A program made the position numbers and the translations under genes. Of a stretch of DNA of 64,000 nt, positions 1 to 10,900 are shown in pieces. The stretch spans positions 19,849,195 to 19,913,194 of the forward strand of contig NC_090250.1 in the NCBI RefSeq assembly GCF_037325665.1, written 5' to 3'. How positions within the stretch are numbered: position 1 is the first letter of the stretch; each line of letters opens with the position of its first letter. Source of the DNA: Littorina saxatilis (taxonomy: Eukaryota; Mollusca; Gastropoda; Littorinimorpha; Littorinidae). A model generated the notes under the pieces. It searched no databases. It saw only the letters and a program-made list of their open reading frames with translations, and had not been told where the DNA came from.

Positions 1-61
1 CAGTAGTCATTAGAACTACTTTCCTCCAATATCGATGCAGAGTCACAAGTGTCTAAGCCAA

Positions 62-706
62 TCAGAAGAGACCTTTAGCTGGCCTTATTTGGGGTTGCTT
101 TTCAACTCTGATCATTGACGTCTTTTTTGTAGGTCCTGGGTGCAGTGAAACCGCTTGTTGGCAAAAAGTCTGATGTTCAAAGAGGGTATGTTCAACAATC
201 TCAAGGGGTGTATAATCAGGTCTGAAGAATGTGTGAGGCAAAAATGGGATCATTTGGTCTTTTAGGAATGGAGTTACGGCCATTCTTTCGTGGAGACTGA
301 CATTTTCATGAAAGAGAAGGGCAGTCTGGGTTTCACAGTTTGGTCACTGACTGCCAAACTCGTGAATAAGTTTTGGTAAAACGGTTTCTGCATAATATGT
401 ATGTGACAATGGTCGAAAAATACAACGAATAGCCCTGTTTCTGCTTTGAAAACCTCGCTTACAAATTTGATGCATTTCGTCATTTTGGTCTAGACACGCG
501 TTGTTTCTGTGTTTTCTGGCACTAAAGTAGAAGGAAACCAAAGTCTCATAATCAGTGATTACAGTAATAACAAATTTGGGTCTACTGGGTTCACAACGGT
601 TGAGCAGATCGCGTGCGAGACTGAGGACCCTGATGGTCCTTCCGTTCCCTTGTCAGCTAATGAGGTAACCATTTTGCGGCCAGCTTTTGAAGCGGAAGAT
701 CATTGA
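62..706 (-). pseudogene. mariner/Tc1-type transposase relic
   Basis: Read on the minus strand in broken frames, this stretch carries the order of a mariner-type transposase. A segment KLAAKWLPH near 680-640 resembles the KxxARWVPRLL block. VVFFDHCHIHI (about 430-400) resembles the block around the middle strand. LHERMAVTPFLKDQMIPFLP (about 300-230) followed by RPDYTPLE matches the LHDNARPH...FL...I.VLPHPPYSPDLAP region. Catalytic positions appear altered (HENV where HDNA is usual) and there are several stops and frame changes, so it is dead. No terminal inverted repeats were recognised. The family call is from motif order; mariner and Tc1 were not distinguished. Confidence 0.6.
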
Positions 707-709
707 GTA

Positions 710-1980
710 GAACTCTCTGGATTGTTCCATATGAAAGTTGAAGTTTTGCTCTTTATATCCGCATGTACACTTTAATCTTAGTTCTTAAATGTTGACACAG
801 CAGCTACATTATTCTCGTTTAAAGCGCTCTTCGGAAGTCTTTTTGGCTTGTCAGAGTTATTCCCCTTTTCCCTAGTTTCAATTTCCCTTTTCTTTTGTCA
901 GATCAAGTTGTCGAATATGGAACAGCTTTGATTCATGTAACATTCTTCAGCTTTGTAAACATGTTCGTTGTACCATTACCCAGCTACACTCTTCAAAGAA
1001 GTGAAGATTTTCATGGTGCTTGACAAAAGACCCCGTTTTGAAGCACAACCCAAAAGTTACGTATTTTAAAATCTCGTCATGTATGACGTAGTAACCAAAT
1101 GACGTTGTCTGTTGGAGGTATACCAGTTAAATGTTTGGCCTTTCACATGATGTATTACTTTTTATGATCAGTGGCCTCAGACTTGTATAATCGGGGTTTG
1201 ACCATTTTGTTTGGATCATACCTCGTAGCATAAAAGTGTGATAATTTAGCATAAAAGTCAGATATATCAGCATACTGCACAACTTTCAAGCACTATTAAC
1301 ATTTTTCTGCTAAGTGTGCATGACTACTGGGTATCAAACCTTCTTGTGTAGGTTCTTTTTATTTTTGTATTTTTCTTATTATTCAAGTAATCTTTGTATG
1401 GGCACAGCTAACACTGAAAAGGGAACTTTTTCAAGAGTTTCTTGATGCCTTACAATGGAAATTGAGTAGGTGGTGAGAACTATGAAATAGTTACAGAAGG
1501 AACATTGCCATGCATTCACCTTTAACTCTCCCACATTCTCCCACACGGCAACCCTTGGAAAAATAAAACAGTTGCAGGTTTAAACTTTGCCAAATAATAA
1601 GATAAATAAACTTCATCACAGTCTGATTTATTTATGATTGAAAAAAGAAACCCTGAAAATAGGACTATTCTATTTCAACAATACTTCAGATACTGAATAC
1701 ATTCTGAAGAAGCACACGGCATAACACATGTGAGCAAAAACCTGGCAAAGGTCTGTGGTTCTCTTCTCTTTTTTTCCCTTCCAATATCTCTCAGTGTGTC
1801 TGTGTCTGTGTCTGTGTATTGTCAGTCTGTCACATGTCTGTCTGTCTGTCTCTGAGTCCGTTCTTCTGTCCGTCTGTTTGCTTATGTCAACTGTCAGTGC
1901 TATGAACACAAAGGGCCGAGCACAAGAATCTTGCAGGGAAATCTTCGTCCTTCTTTTTTATTTGCGAAATTAAGTGAGTT
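710..1980. other. No gene recognised
   Basis: AT-rich sequence between the transposase relic and the CA/CT microsatellite block. Only short chance reading frames are present, several of them driven by simple TGTC repeats near 1795-1880. I see no exon with splice sites and no repeat shared with the rest of the window. Confidence 0.5.
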
Positions 1981-1992
1981 ATGTTAGCTTTT

Positions 1993-2024
1993 AACACACA
2001 CACACACACACAAACACACAGACG

Positions 2025-2098
<74 letters not shown>
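1993..2098. repeat. (CA)n then (CT)n microsatellites
   Basis: A short CA tract (about 1993-2025) is followed by a CT tract of about 68 bp (2029-2098). Confidence 0.95.
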
Positions 2099-2100
<2 letters not shown>

Positions 2101-2510
2101 CTTGACCAAGTGGTGTCCCTCAGTCACCGGCAGACGAGGACAGATTGGATAATATAACAAAATACGTTTGATTGTATGCCTACTCTATTACCCTCGAAAA
2201 TATTACTAGTCTTATCTTATCTATATCTCTTATATGTCTCTTCACAATCCTGTGCCACATGTTTGTTTTGAATGAAACTATACTGTGATCAAGAAGTTTA
2301 TACTCAGTCCCCCTAATTTTACAGCCAGCACAATCTAAACAACAAAAATATTGTTCCTTCTACATGTATCATCAAAGCTGATCACTTTGCACAGAAAGAA
2401 CCACAGTTTTCCCAACAGTATTGTCCCAAATCTTCTTCTAAAAAGTTGAATAAACCCCGAAGTCACTGAACTTTGACACCTGAGCCAAGTGTTAAACAAA
2501 CTTCACTTAC

Positions 2511-2562
2511 CTGCCAGCACACAGACTGCAAGGAAGGTGCACAAACACCACTTGACGTTCAT
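2511..2562 (-). CDS. First coding exon of a secreted or membrane protein (signal peptide)
   Basis: On the minus strand an ATG at 2562 opens MNVKWCLCTFLAVCVLAG and reaches a consensus donor, CAG|GTAAGT, at 2510. The peptide has a basic N-terminus (K4), a hydrophobic core and a small residue before the expected cleavage site, so it looks like a complete signal peptide encoded by its own exon. That layout is common for secreted animal proteins. Later exons would lie at lower coordinates; I could not recognise any between 1 and 2500, so the rest is probably outside the window. The mature product is unknown. Confidence 0.55.
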
Positions 2563-2979
2563 CGTTACACCCATTAATGCACAGTCGTTGCACACCAAAA
2601 CGCGAGACACCCTCAGGGGGGGAAAGATCTGTGCAGTGAATGGCCCCAGGGCTGCAATCTCTGACTCGGTGTCGCTAGCTACTTGTCGGATTTAGAGTGG
2701 GGGACATTTATTGTGGATGACCTAGATTTCCTCACAGCAGTGCGGTCTCCTCTGTGATCCCCCCAAAAGTTGGCATTCCGCCTGGCTACACTACACCCGC
2801 CGACCCTTCACGGTGTCCCCCCCGAAAATCTCTGTCCCCGTGAATGCGACACAGGCACTTGAAGGCGTTAGAACGACTATCTCTGAGTCAACGGTGTTGG
2901 ACTTGGGCTTTGGTGCTGTCCGTTCTTCTCCTGCTGTCCGTCTTGCGATCTTGCTATGTGTGTGTGTGTGTGATTGTCT

Positions 2980-3330
2980 GTTGTTGTTACACCCCCGGTA
3001 TAGGGGTGTGTATAGGTTTCGGTCGATGTGTTTGTGTGTTTGTCTTCGCATATAGATCTCAAGAATGAACGGAGCGATCGTCACCAAACTTGGTGAACAG
3101 GTTCTATACATTCCTGAGACGGTCCTTACAAAAATTGGGACCAGTCAAACACACGGTTAGGGAGTTATTCGTGGATTAAGATTCTACAAGGACTTATAGA
3201 GAAACATATTCATGGTCAAAGGGAAATAACCTTCTCAGTTGGTGGCAGTGAGAATGGGTGCAGTGAGAATGGTTATTTCCCTTTGACCAACGGGGGTGTT
3301 TTTCCTACCTCGAAGGAATTTCTTGTTTTA
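2980..3330 (+). mobile_element. Hairpin-ended repeat, family M, copy 1
   Basis: Begins with the palindrome ACACCCCCGGTATAGGGGTGT after a T/G-rich run. A TGTTTGTG-rich tract follows, then a unique body and an internal inverted repeat (GGTCAAAGGGAAATAACC near 3214 against its complement near 3270). It ends in the small hairpin TTCCT...AGGAA followed by TTTCTTGTTTT. A second copy lies inverted at 6066-6392. The architecture matches families L and N elsewhere in the window. Confidence 0.7.
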
Positions 3331-3605
3331 TTCACTATCATGTAAACTTGGCCAAAAAATTATTGCAACAATTTTCGCACGTTCAGAAAAGCGTTAAACC
3401 ACAATCCATTTTAATTGAACTTTATATGCTGGAAAAGGTAATTATGTCTACTTTTAAATATCATTTGATCGATTGATGGTACTTTGTATAGGCATCCCGT
3501 GGCAGCCTGTCAAACAAGGTCACCCTTAAAATCGACCTGACAAAAACCAATGCCCCGTATTTTAAAATCTGCAAAGAATCAGAATGTGCACATACCAAAC
3601 ACTTC

Positions 3606-3973
3606 TTTCTTTCTTTATTTGGTGTTTAACGTCGTTTTCAGCCGTTCAAGGTTATATCGCGACAGGGAAAGGGGGGAGATGGGATAGAGCCACTTGTTAA
3701 TTGTTTCTTGTTCACAAAAGCACTAATCAAAAAATTGCTCCAGGGGCTTGCCGGCAACGTAGTACAATATATGACCTTACTGAGAGAATGCAAGTTTCCA
3801 GTACAAAGGACTTAACATTTCTTACATAATGCTTGACTAAAATCTTTACAAACATTGACTATATTCTATACAAGAAACACTTAACAAGAGTAAAAGGAAC
3901 AGAATCCGTTAGTAACCTCTTACGACATGCTAGGGAGCATCGGGTAAATTCTTCCCCCTAACCCGCGGGGGGC
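3606..3973 (-). mobile_element. SINE-like element, family B, copy 1
   Basis: Full-length short element oriented on the minus strand: head GCGGGTTAGGGGG on the right, tail AACACCAAATAAAGAAAG on the left. It is flanked by an 11-bp target-site duplication, CCAAACACTTC (3595-3605 and 3974-3984). Related copies are at 16031, 60774, 62112 and the right edge. The head is not clearly tRNA-like, so the RNA of origin is unknown. Confidence 0.8.
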
Positions 3974-4261
3974 CCAAACACTTCAGACTACCATTGGAAA
4001 GGCCATTCAATTTCCTGTTCAGAGCATTTTGTTTCATGCACCTTACGTCTTTAGTATTTGTGTAGCCTTTTGTCAAACGCGGTAGGTGTCAACCGTTTCA
4101 GAGGCCAAAAAAGGCACGTTTTGCGGCCATTTTTGAGGGGGTCCTCCACTGAGAGAGCCATATCTGCTCAAGTTTCTAATGAATTGCTTTGAAAATTTCA
4201 GAAGTTATGACCAATAGGCTGACCAGAATGTGTGAGGATTTTTGTGAACGTGTATATCAAA

Positions 4262-4750
4262 CGTGTTTGTTTGTTTGTTTGTTTATTTGTTGCTTAACGT
4301 CCAGCCGACTACGCAGAGCCATATCAGGACGAGGAAGGGGGGGATGAAGGGGGCCACTTGTCAAGCGATTCCTGTTTACAAATGCACTAACCCATTACTT
4401 GTGTCCCAGCAGGCTTTAGTAAAACTAAATTAATACCTACTGGAAGATTACCAGTTTCCAGTATGTTAAAATAGGCTTAACCTATCTACTGCTGGACTTA
4501 CATCAGAACACTAACAGATTAAACTATACATGAATCGCGAGACAAGCGGCAAGAGAAGAGATTTTTGGAAAAAATACAGGTGAATGAACAAGAAGGCAGA
4601 AAAAAGAAAAGAATTCATGAAGAAAAAGAGAGCATGACAGGAAAGAGGAACCAAAAATCTACCTAACAGCAAACTAGAAAGCTCCTGCGGTTCCAAAAAC
4701 AGGAGGGGCCTTTAATTTCATAACCGCAGTGCTCCACTGCGGGAATCAAA
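4262..4750 (-). mobile_element. SINE-like element sharing its tail with families B and C
   Basis: The left end, (GTTT)n-TTGCTTAACGTCCAGCCGAC, is the same 3' tail used by family C. The body (GCCACTTGTCAAGCG..., GTTTCCAGTATG) parallels family B. The right end holds an inverted repeat (ACCGCAGTGCTCCACTGCGG). It looks like a mosaic family, oriented minus. No target-site duplication was identified. Confidence 0.55.
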
Positions 4751-5067
4751 CGTGTTGTATTACGTAACTTTTCCGAAAGATCTAAACAAATATTCTTATT
4801 AATTCAGGGTTTAAGGACAAAAAAATCGTGACGTTGCATGCGAAGCAAAAAAATGGTTGAGGCAACTGGTGCCAAAGTTTCAGGCAGATCTGAGTGCTGG
4901 TTTACATTTGCTGAAGATGGGAACGCACAAGAAAAATTATCGATGATCGTCTTTTTTACTGCATACAGTCACCGTAGAGATATCAGTCCATGGCCTGTGC
5001 TGAGGTTATTTTTAGCCAGAGCGCTGTGCTGATTTGATAGTTATAAGAGTCTGCGGCGTGCGCGCGG

Positions 5068-5068
<1 letters not shown>

Positions 5069-5104
<36 letters not shown>
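5069..5104. repeat. (GT)n microsatellite
   Basis: An uninterrupted TG tract of about 35 bp, followed by GTACGTGCGTGCG. Confidence 0.95.
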
Positions 5105-5106
<2 letters not shown>

Positions 5107-5596
5107 TGCGTGCGAAAATTGTTGCAATAATTTTTTGGCCAAGTTTACATTGCAGAATAAAATGACCGGTTAAACACTGACACTAATCAGCCAAACAGAA
5201 AGCCAAGTTCCTTGTTAGAAAAAATGGACATAAAATCGATTCATTTACCGTCCTGAAAGAACACAAACTTAATATCAGATCTACACAAAAAAATTACAAC
5301 CACCATTCCCACCAAAATTACATAAACTAATTGTCACTTGAAGTCAATAATCATACTTTAAGCATGAACTGGTCAGAAAGTAGAGGTCATGAATTTGATT
5401 TGCTAAGATAGAAAAAATATAACAAAACTGCTGAGTGCCTCTGCATAGCTGAAAATACTTTTCACCTGCTTTTGTTTGGGTCTTAGTCAGCCAGTAAATA
5501 CAAGCACAAAGCAAAACACCTGCAGTGGATTTTCACCATCACTGATTTTCAGCACAAACCATGACCTCCACAACTGAGTTCATGTAGCTTGTTTTC

Positions 5597-5598
<2 letters not shown>

Positions 5599-5637
<39 letters not shown>

Positions 5638-5755
5638 TGCATGTGTGTATGTTCGTGTGTGTGAGTGAGTGCATATATGTGTGTGAGTGAGTGTGTGTGT
5701 ATGAGTGTGTGTATATAGTGTGAGTGTGTGTGTTTGTGTGTGCGTGTGAGAGAGA
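5599..5755. repeat. Degenerate (GT)n/(GAGT)n tract
   Basis: GT-rich array with GAGTGA interruptions. It extends into imperfect ~85-bp direct repeats (GAAGAATTCGGGAGAAAAGAGAGATG... and GATCTGTTTACCTCCTGAGTG near 5760-5880). The long minus-strand reading frame here is an artefact of this repeat. Confidence 0.8.
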
Positions 5756-6065
5756 TAAGGAAGAAGGGAGAAAGAGAGAGATGGGATCTGTTTACCTCCT
5801 GAGTGTGTGTGTGTGAGTGAAAGGAAGAATTCGGGAGAAAAGAGAGATGTGATCCGTTTACCTCCTGAGTGTTTGAGTGTGTCTAGAACGTTCCTTTCCT
5901 TTTGAACCTGTTGTGTGAGGTACGAGAAACAAACACTGGGCGCCTGTACAGTTAAGGCTGAGGATTTCACTGTTGGACAATGTATATGGGACTGTGTGCA
6001 TGTAACAACTTGTTCAACACATTTTGGTTGTTTTGATTCTCCACATAAATAATTCTATTACATAG

Positions 6066-6392
6066 AAAACAAGAAATTCCTCCGAGGTAGGAAAAACACC
6101 CCCGTCCTTACCATTCTCACTGCCACCAACTGAGAAGGTTATTTCCCTTTGACCATTAATATGTCCCTCTATAAGTCCTTGTAGAATCTTAATCCACCAA
6201 TAACTCCCTAACCGTGTGTTTGACTGGTCCCAATTTTTGTAAGGACCGTCTCAGGAATGTATAGAACCTGTTCACCAAGTTTGGTGACGATCGGTCCGTT
6301 CATTCTTGAGATCTATATGCGAACACAAACACACAAACAAACAAACAAACACATCGACCGAATCCTATACACACCCCTATACCGGGGGTGTA
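6066..6392 (-). mobile_element. Hairpin-ended repeat, family M, copy 2
   Basis: Inverted copy of the element at 2980-3330. On the minus strand it runs from the ACACCCC...GGGGTGT palindrome (about 6368-6390) to the TTCCT...AGGAA hairpin and TTTCTTGTTTT at 6066-6080. Interior blocks such as CCAATTTTTGTAAGGACCGT are nearly identical to copy 1. Confidence 0.7.
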
Positions 6393-6535
6393 AAAACACA
6401 CAGAAGGACATACACAGACAGAAAGATGACACACACACACACACACATACTCACAGAACCACACACACACACACACCCATCCTTTCTCATAGAAGCAAAC
6501 TAAAGCTAATCTTTGTAGTTCCAGTACCAGTAGAA

Positions 6536-6541
6536 TTTATT
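6536..6541 (-). promoter_or_regulatory. Possible poly(A) signal of SDAD1
   Basis: AATAAA on the minus strand begins directly after the SDAD1 stop codon. If used, the 3' UTR would be only a few tens of bases. A downstream signal cannot be excluded. Confidence 0.4.
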
Positions 6542-7438
6542 TTACTTCCTTGACTTTTGTCGTTTCAGCAAAGAATTCCTCAGGGCAATCTGCAACACAA
6601 TAGATAAAACAGGTAAATTAACATATGCAACAAAATGTAGATTACTTTGAGGCTTTGGAACTAGAATTCCTGGCACCTCTATTGTAGAATGAAAAAAAAC
6701 TACGGAATCAGTAGCAAGTGGAATTTACTTATGTGAATTATGTTACAATGATATGCATTGTATTTAGGTAATGCTGAATAAATCAATCATACTTTCCTGC
6801 CTTTCACAAATCTGCAATTCCCAACCCACAGTAAGAGTTTATCTACCCTAAACTTTGAACCCCTCTCTTAAAACGTTGCCACAAGTGGAATGCACTAAGT
6901 GTTCATTTACACCATAGTCTAAAGTGTTTGTGAAGCCTCATCCATAACATGGTTTTATTTTATCAGCCAAGAGCTTGAAATAGAAATCTAATGGACAAAA
7001 AGTCATGTAGCAACTTCAAATAGCACATTATTAAAAAAAAAAAGAAAAAAAGCCTGATCTAATCAGATAATATGCAATATTGTTCTCAGATTGAGTTGGA
7101 CCTGGACTCTAAATATGTGCAGGTCAAAATGTCCTGGCTATAAGTATAGTTCGTTCAGAAGACCTAAATGTCAAATCAATCAGACGGTTGACCCGCCAAG
7201 GGTTAGAACAATACCTCAGATACAAAATGTATGCGTCAGTGACCTAAGACCAAGGCCTGCGAACAATGCTGAATATGTGCACTAATGTGTCAGTCTTTTG
7301 CTACATTTGCCAAAGAAAGGCATCATCTAAGGGTTGAAAGGTGATGCATGCTGAATCTTGTGTTTTTGCTGACATCCTGTGTTACTGCTGCCGTCATTCT
7401 TTTTTCTCTCTGAAGGATAATTTCGCTTTCTCTCTTCT

Positions 7439-7470
<32 letters not shown>

Positions 7471-7474
7471 CACA

Positions 7475-7531
<57 letters not shown>

Positions 7532-7694
7532 AAACACACACACACAACCACACACACACAAACACCCACACAGAAACCCACACCCACTTCATGTTTACCT
7601 GCTTGTCTCTGAATGACCGTTTCTTCTCGTCCTTGAGCCTGGGGTTGTGCTTGATCATCATGAATGCCCACACACACACACACACACAACCATG

Positions 7695-7725
<31 letters not shown>

Positions 7726-7911
7726 CCATCATGTTTACCGGCTTGTCTCAGAATAAACGTTTCCTCTTGTCCTTGACCCTGTGGTTGTGCTTGACCATCA
7801 TTAAGGCCTACACACACACACAAACACCCACATCATGTTTACCTGCTTGTCTCTGAATGAGTGTTTCTTCTTGTCCTTAAGCCTGGGATTGTGCTTGACC
7901 ATCATGAATGC

Positions 7912-7959
<48 letters not shown>

Positions 7960-10900
7960 CATGTTTACCTGCTTGTCTCTGAATGACCGTTTCTTCTTGT
8001 CCTTGAGCCTGGGGTTGTGCTTGATCATCATGAATGCCTTCGTCTTCTTCTTCTCCTTGTTGGTGGTACTTGCGTGGGGGTTCATTTTTTGGTGGCCGTA
8101 GGTGTACGATCCGCGCCCTTCTCTGCCCGCCTGTCAACCACGAATTGGGTATATTTTATTGTAAAGCGTAAAGTGTAAAGCACTTCAAGCTGTGTTGAAG
8201 CGCTATATCAATGTTCTATTATTCAGGCATGGGAAATCTCTGAAAACTAGGGGGGGTCCAGAATTTTTGTTCAAAATCTAGATTAAAATCTATGCAATCT
8301 GTCGCATTCTGGGAGTATGTTTCATTACACAGCAAAAAAAAATGCCCAAATTTAATACATGTTTTGTATTGCCAGTAACTGTTCGCAAAAGTGACTCATA
8401 TGGCCGGAATCTCACTGAATGAAGGGACTGTTTTCTGGAGATTGTCTTTTTTTGTTGCTTGTTCCTCGATTTTTTCCCCTCTGAAATGTGTAGCTTTTCT
8501 CGGAAATCCTCGGATCCAAGGAGAATTCCCATGCCTGATTGTAAAGCGTAAAGTGCTTCGAGCTGTGTAGAATTGCTATATAATTGTTCTATTATTATTA
8601 TTATCATGATTATTGTCCTGGGGGAATTCCCTCAAGGTAATTCAGATTGCTATTCCTGGGGAAAGTATGCAGCGACAGAATCGCACTATCCAATTAATTT
8701 ATACAGATGTTCTCATAGGTGAGTTGTACACAAAGCTACCTGTGTTGTGGGGTCCCTCTGATGGAGTGGACACCTCCCAATAAACAACACCTGCTGTAGA
8801 CCCCCCCCCTCTCTCTCAACAAAAAATACTTGTGATGACAGGCCACCTGCAAGATAGGGACACTTTTGGCTGGTCCCAAGGGTGTCCTTTCATTACAGGT
8901 ACGCTATACTTTCATCATTCTTCTTCTGCGTTCGTGGGCTGAAACTCCCACGTACACTCATGTTTTTTGCACGAGTGGAATTTTACGTGTATGACCGTTT
9001 TTTACCCCGCCATTTAGGCAGCCATACGCCGTTTTCGGAGGAAGCATGCTGGGTATTTTCGTGTTTCTATAACCCACCGAACTCTGACATGGATTACAGG
9101 ATCTTTTTCGTGCGCACTTGGTCTTGTGCTTGCGTGTACACACGGGGGTGTTCGGACACCGAGGAGAGTCTGCACACAAAGTTGACTCTGAGAAATCTCT
9201 CGCCGAACGTGGGGATGAACTCACGCTGACAGCGGCCAACTGGATACAAATCCAGCGCGCTACCGACTGAGCTATATCCCCGCCCCTGTCCTTTCATTAC
9301 AGGTACGCTATACTTTCATCAGACGGGTAGTTTTGAAATGATGTTAGGTTTATAAAGGTTATGAACAGAAAATCTGAAAAAAAGTGTCCGCCTGCTACGA
9401 TAAAAGAAAAGACAGCACACCCCATCGAGACAGGTCTGTGTCATGCTGAGTATTCAAACTCTATTTTCGCAGAAAAATAGTGGCTGTCAAAGAAAGTAAA
9501 TCAACGCAAGAGTACCATGTCTGTGAGGAAACAAATGGTGCAGACTAAACAAGACGTTAAGCCGAGTTAGCTTACCATAACCGTTGAAAGACGAGAGTCT
9601 CTGTCGTGGGCCCTCTTCTTGTGAACATTCTCAATGTCCACCAGGCTTGGCATGTCTCCTCTGAAGAAAACAAACAAAAAATAAACTAAAACTCAGATTT
9701 AAAACAGATTAGGTATTCACAGTTTTTGCAACACAGCTAAGTAAAAAGGAGCAACCAAAGACACCAAATGAAAACAGAGAAGGAATACAAAATAAAAATA
9801 GTGAAACACTGGGACGTTCAAGTATGAAATAAAATTAACTGAGCATTGTAAACCTGGGTTATCCCCTCCCCTCAACTCATCTCCTAAGAAAATTGGAAAG
9901 TCTTTCTCTTCTATGTCCAAGTTATTACTCCTCTGTGTCTTAAAGTTTAAAGTCACAACCAATCAAAATACCCGTCCTGAGATGAGTATATTAAAAATTC
10001 TAATACAGTTGAACCTACCCTGGTAAGCACCTTTAAATACCGACCACCTGCCTATTACAACCATCCCAAAGAAACCTCAATGAGGTTCTTTCCTATATAA
10101 TTCACATTTCCATAACAACTATCTTTCTTTCTTCTTCTGCGTTTGTGGGCTGAAACTCCCACGTACACTCGTGTTTTTAGCACGAGTGGAATTTTACGTG
10201 TATGACCGCTTTTTACCCCGCCATTTAGGCAGCCATACGCCGTTTTCGGAGGAAGCATGCTGGGTGTTTTCGTGTTTCTATAACCCACCGAACTCTGACA
10301 TGGATTACAGGATCTTTTTCGTGCGCACTTGGTCTTGTGCTTGCGTGTACACACGGGGGTGTTCGGACACCGAGGAGAGTCTGCACACAAAGTTGACTCT
10401 GAGAAATAAATCTCTCGCCGAACGTGGGGACGAACTCACGCTGACAGCGGCCAACTGGATACAAATCCAGCGCGCTACCGACTGAGCTACATGGGGGCCC
10501 CACTATCTTTCTATAAACGCCACTTTTGGTCAGTCCCTTGGGTGGTCGTTATAGACAGGTTCAACTGTACCTGTTCTTATGTCAGTCTGTTAACAATTCA
10601 AATACCTGTCCTGCGAAGCGTCTGTGGGGCGTTTTCGTTTCCTGGTCTTTGTGGTGGCCGTCTTGACACCCGCCTCTTTGGCCAGCTGTGCCTGCTGCAG
10701 GCGTCGGAAGTCTTCCTGGGAGAGAAGGCGAGAGGAGGACACCTCCATGGCCAGGGTCTTCTTGTCCTCCTCCTCCTGGGGGGTCAACTCCGGCTTGGCT
10801 TCCTCGTCTTCGTCGGACGAGTGGTGGACGTCGACCCATCCATCGCTGTCATCGTCCTGGTCCGACTCCTCGCTGGCCGACTCCCACTCTTCTGTTTGAC

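Noticed and set aside
2489-2695. Plus-strand 68-aa frame over the signal-peptide exon
   Set aside because: Antisense shadow of the minus-strand exon, no domain or codon pattern.
5539-5970. 143-aa Thr/His-rich minus-strand frame
   Set aside because: Simple-repeat translation of GT tracts, no domain or splice evidence.
7323-7823. Long Cys/Val-rich minus-strand reading frame
   Set aside because: It is a translation of CA/TG microsatellite between the exon 18 copies; only the 23-residue SDAD1 pieces are meaningful.
9230-9286. Possible tRNA gene (TAGCTCAGTCGGTAG...)
   Set aside because: It is the head of a repeated SINE with target duplications and a long body; the T-arm is degenerate and the same head recurs at 10450 and 14300.
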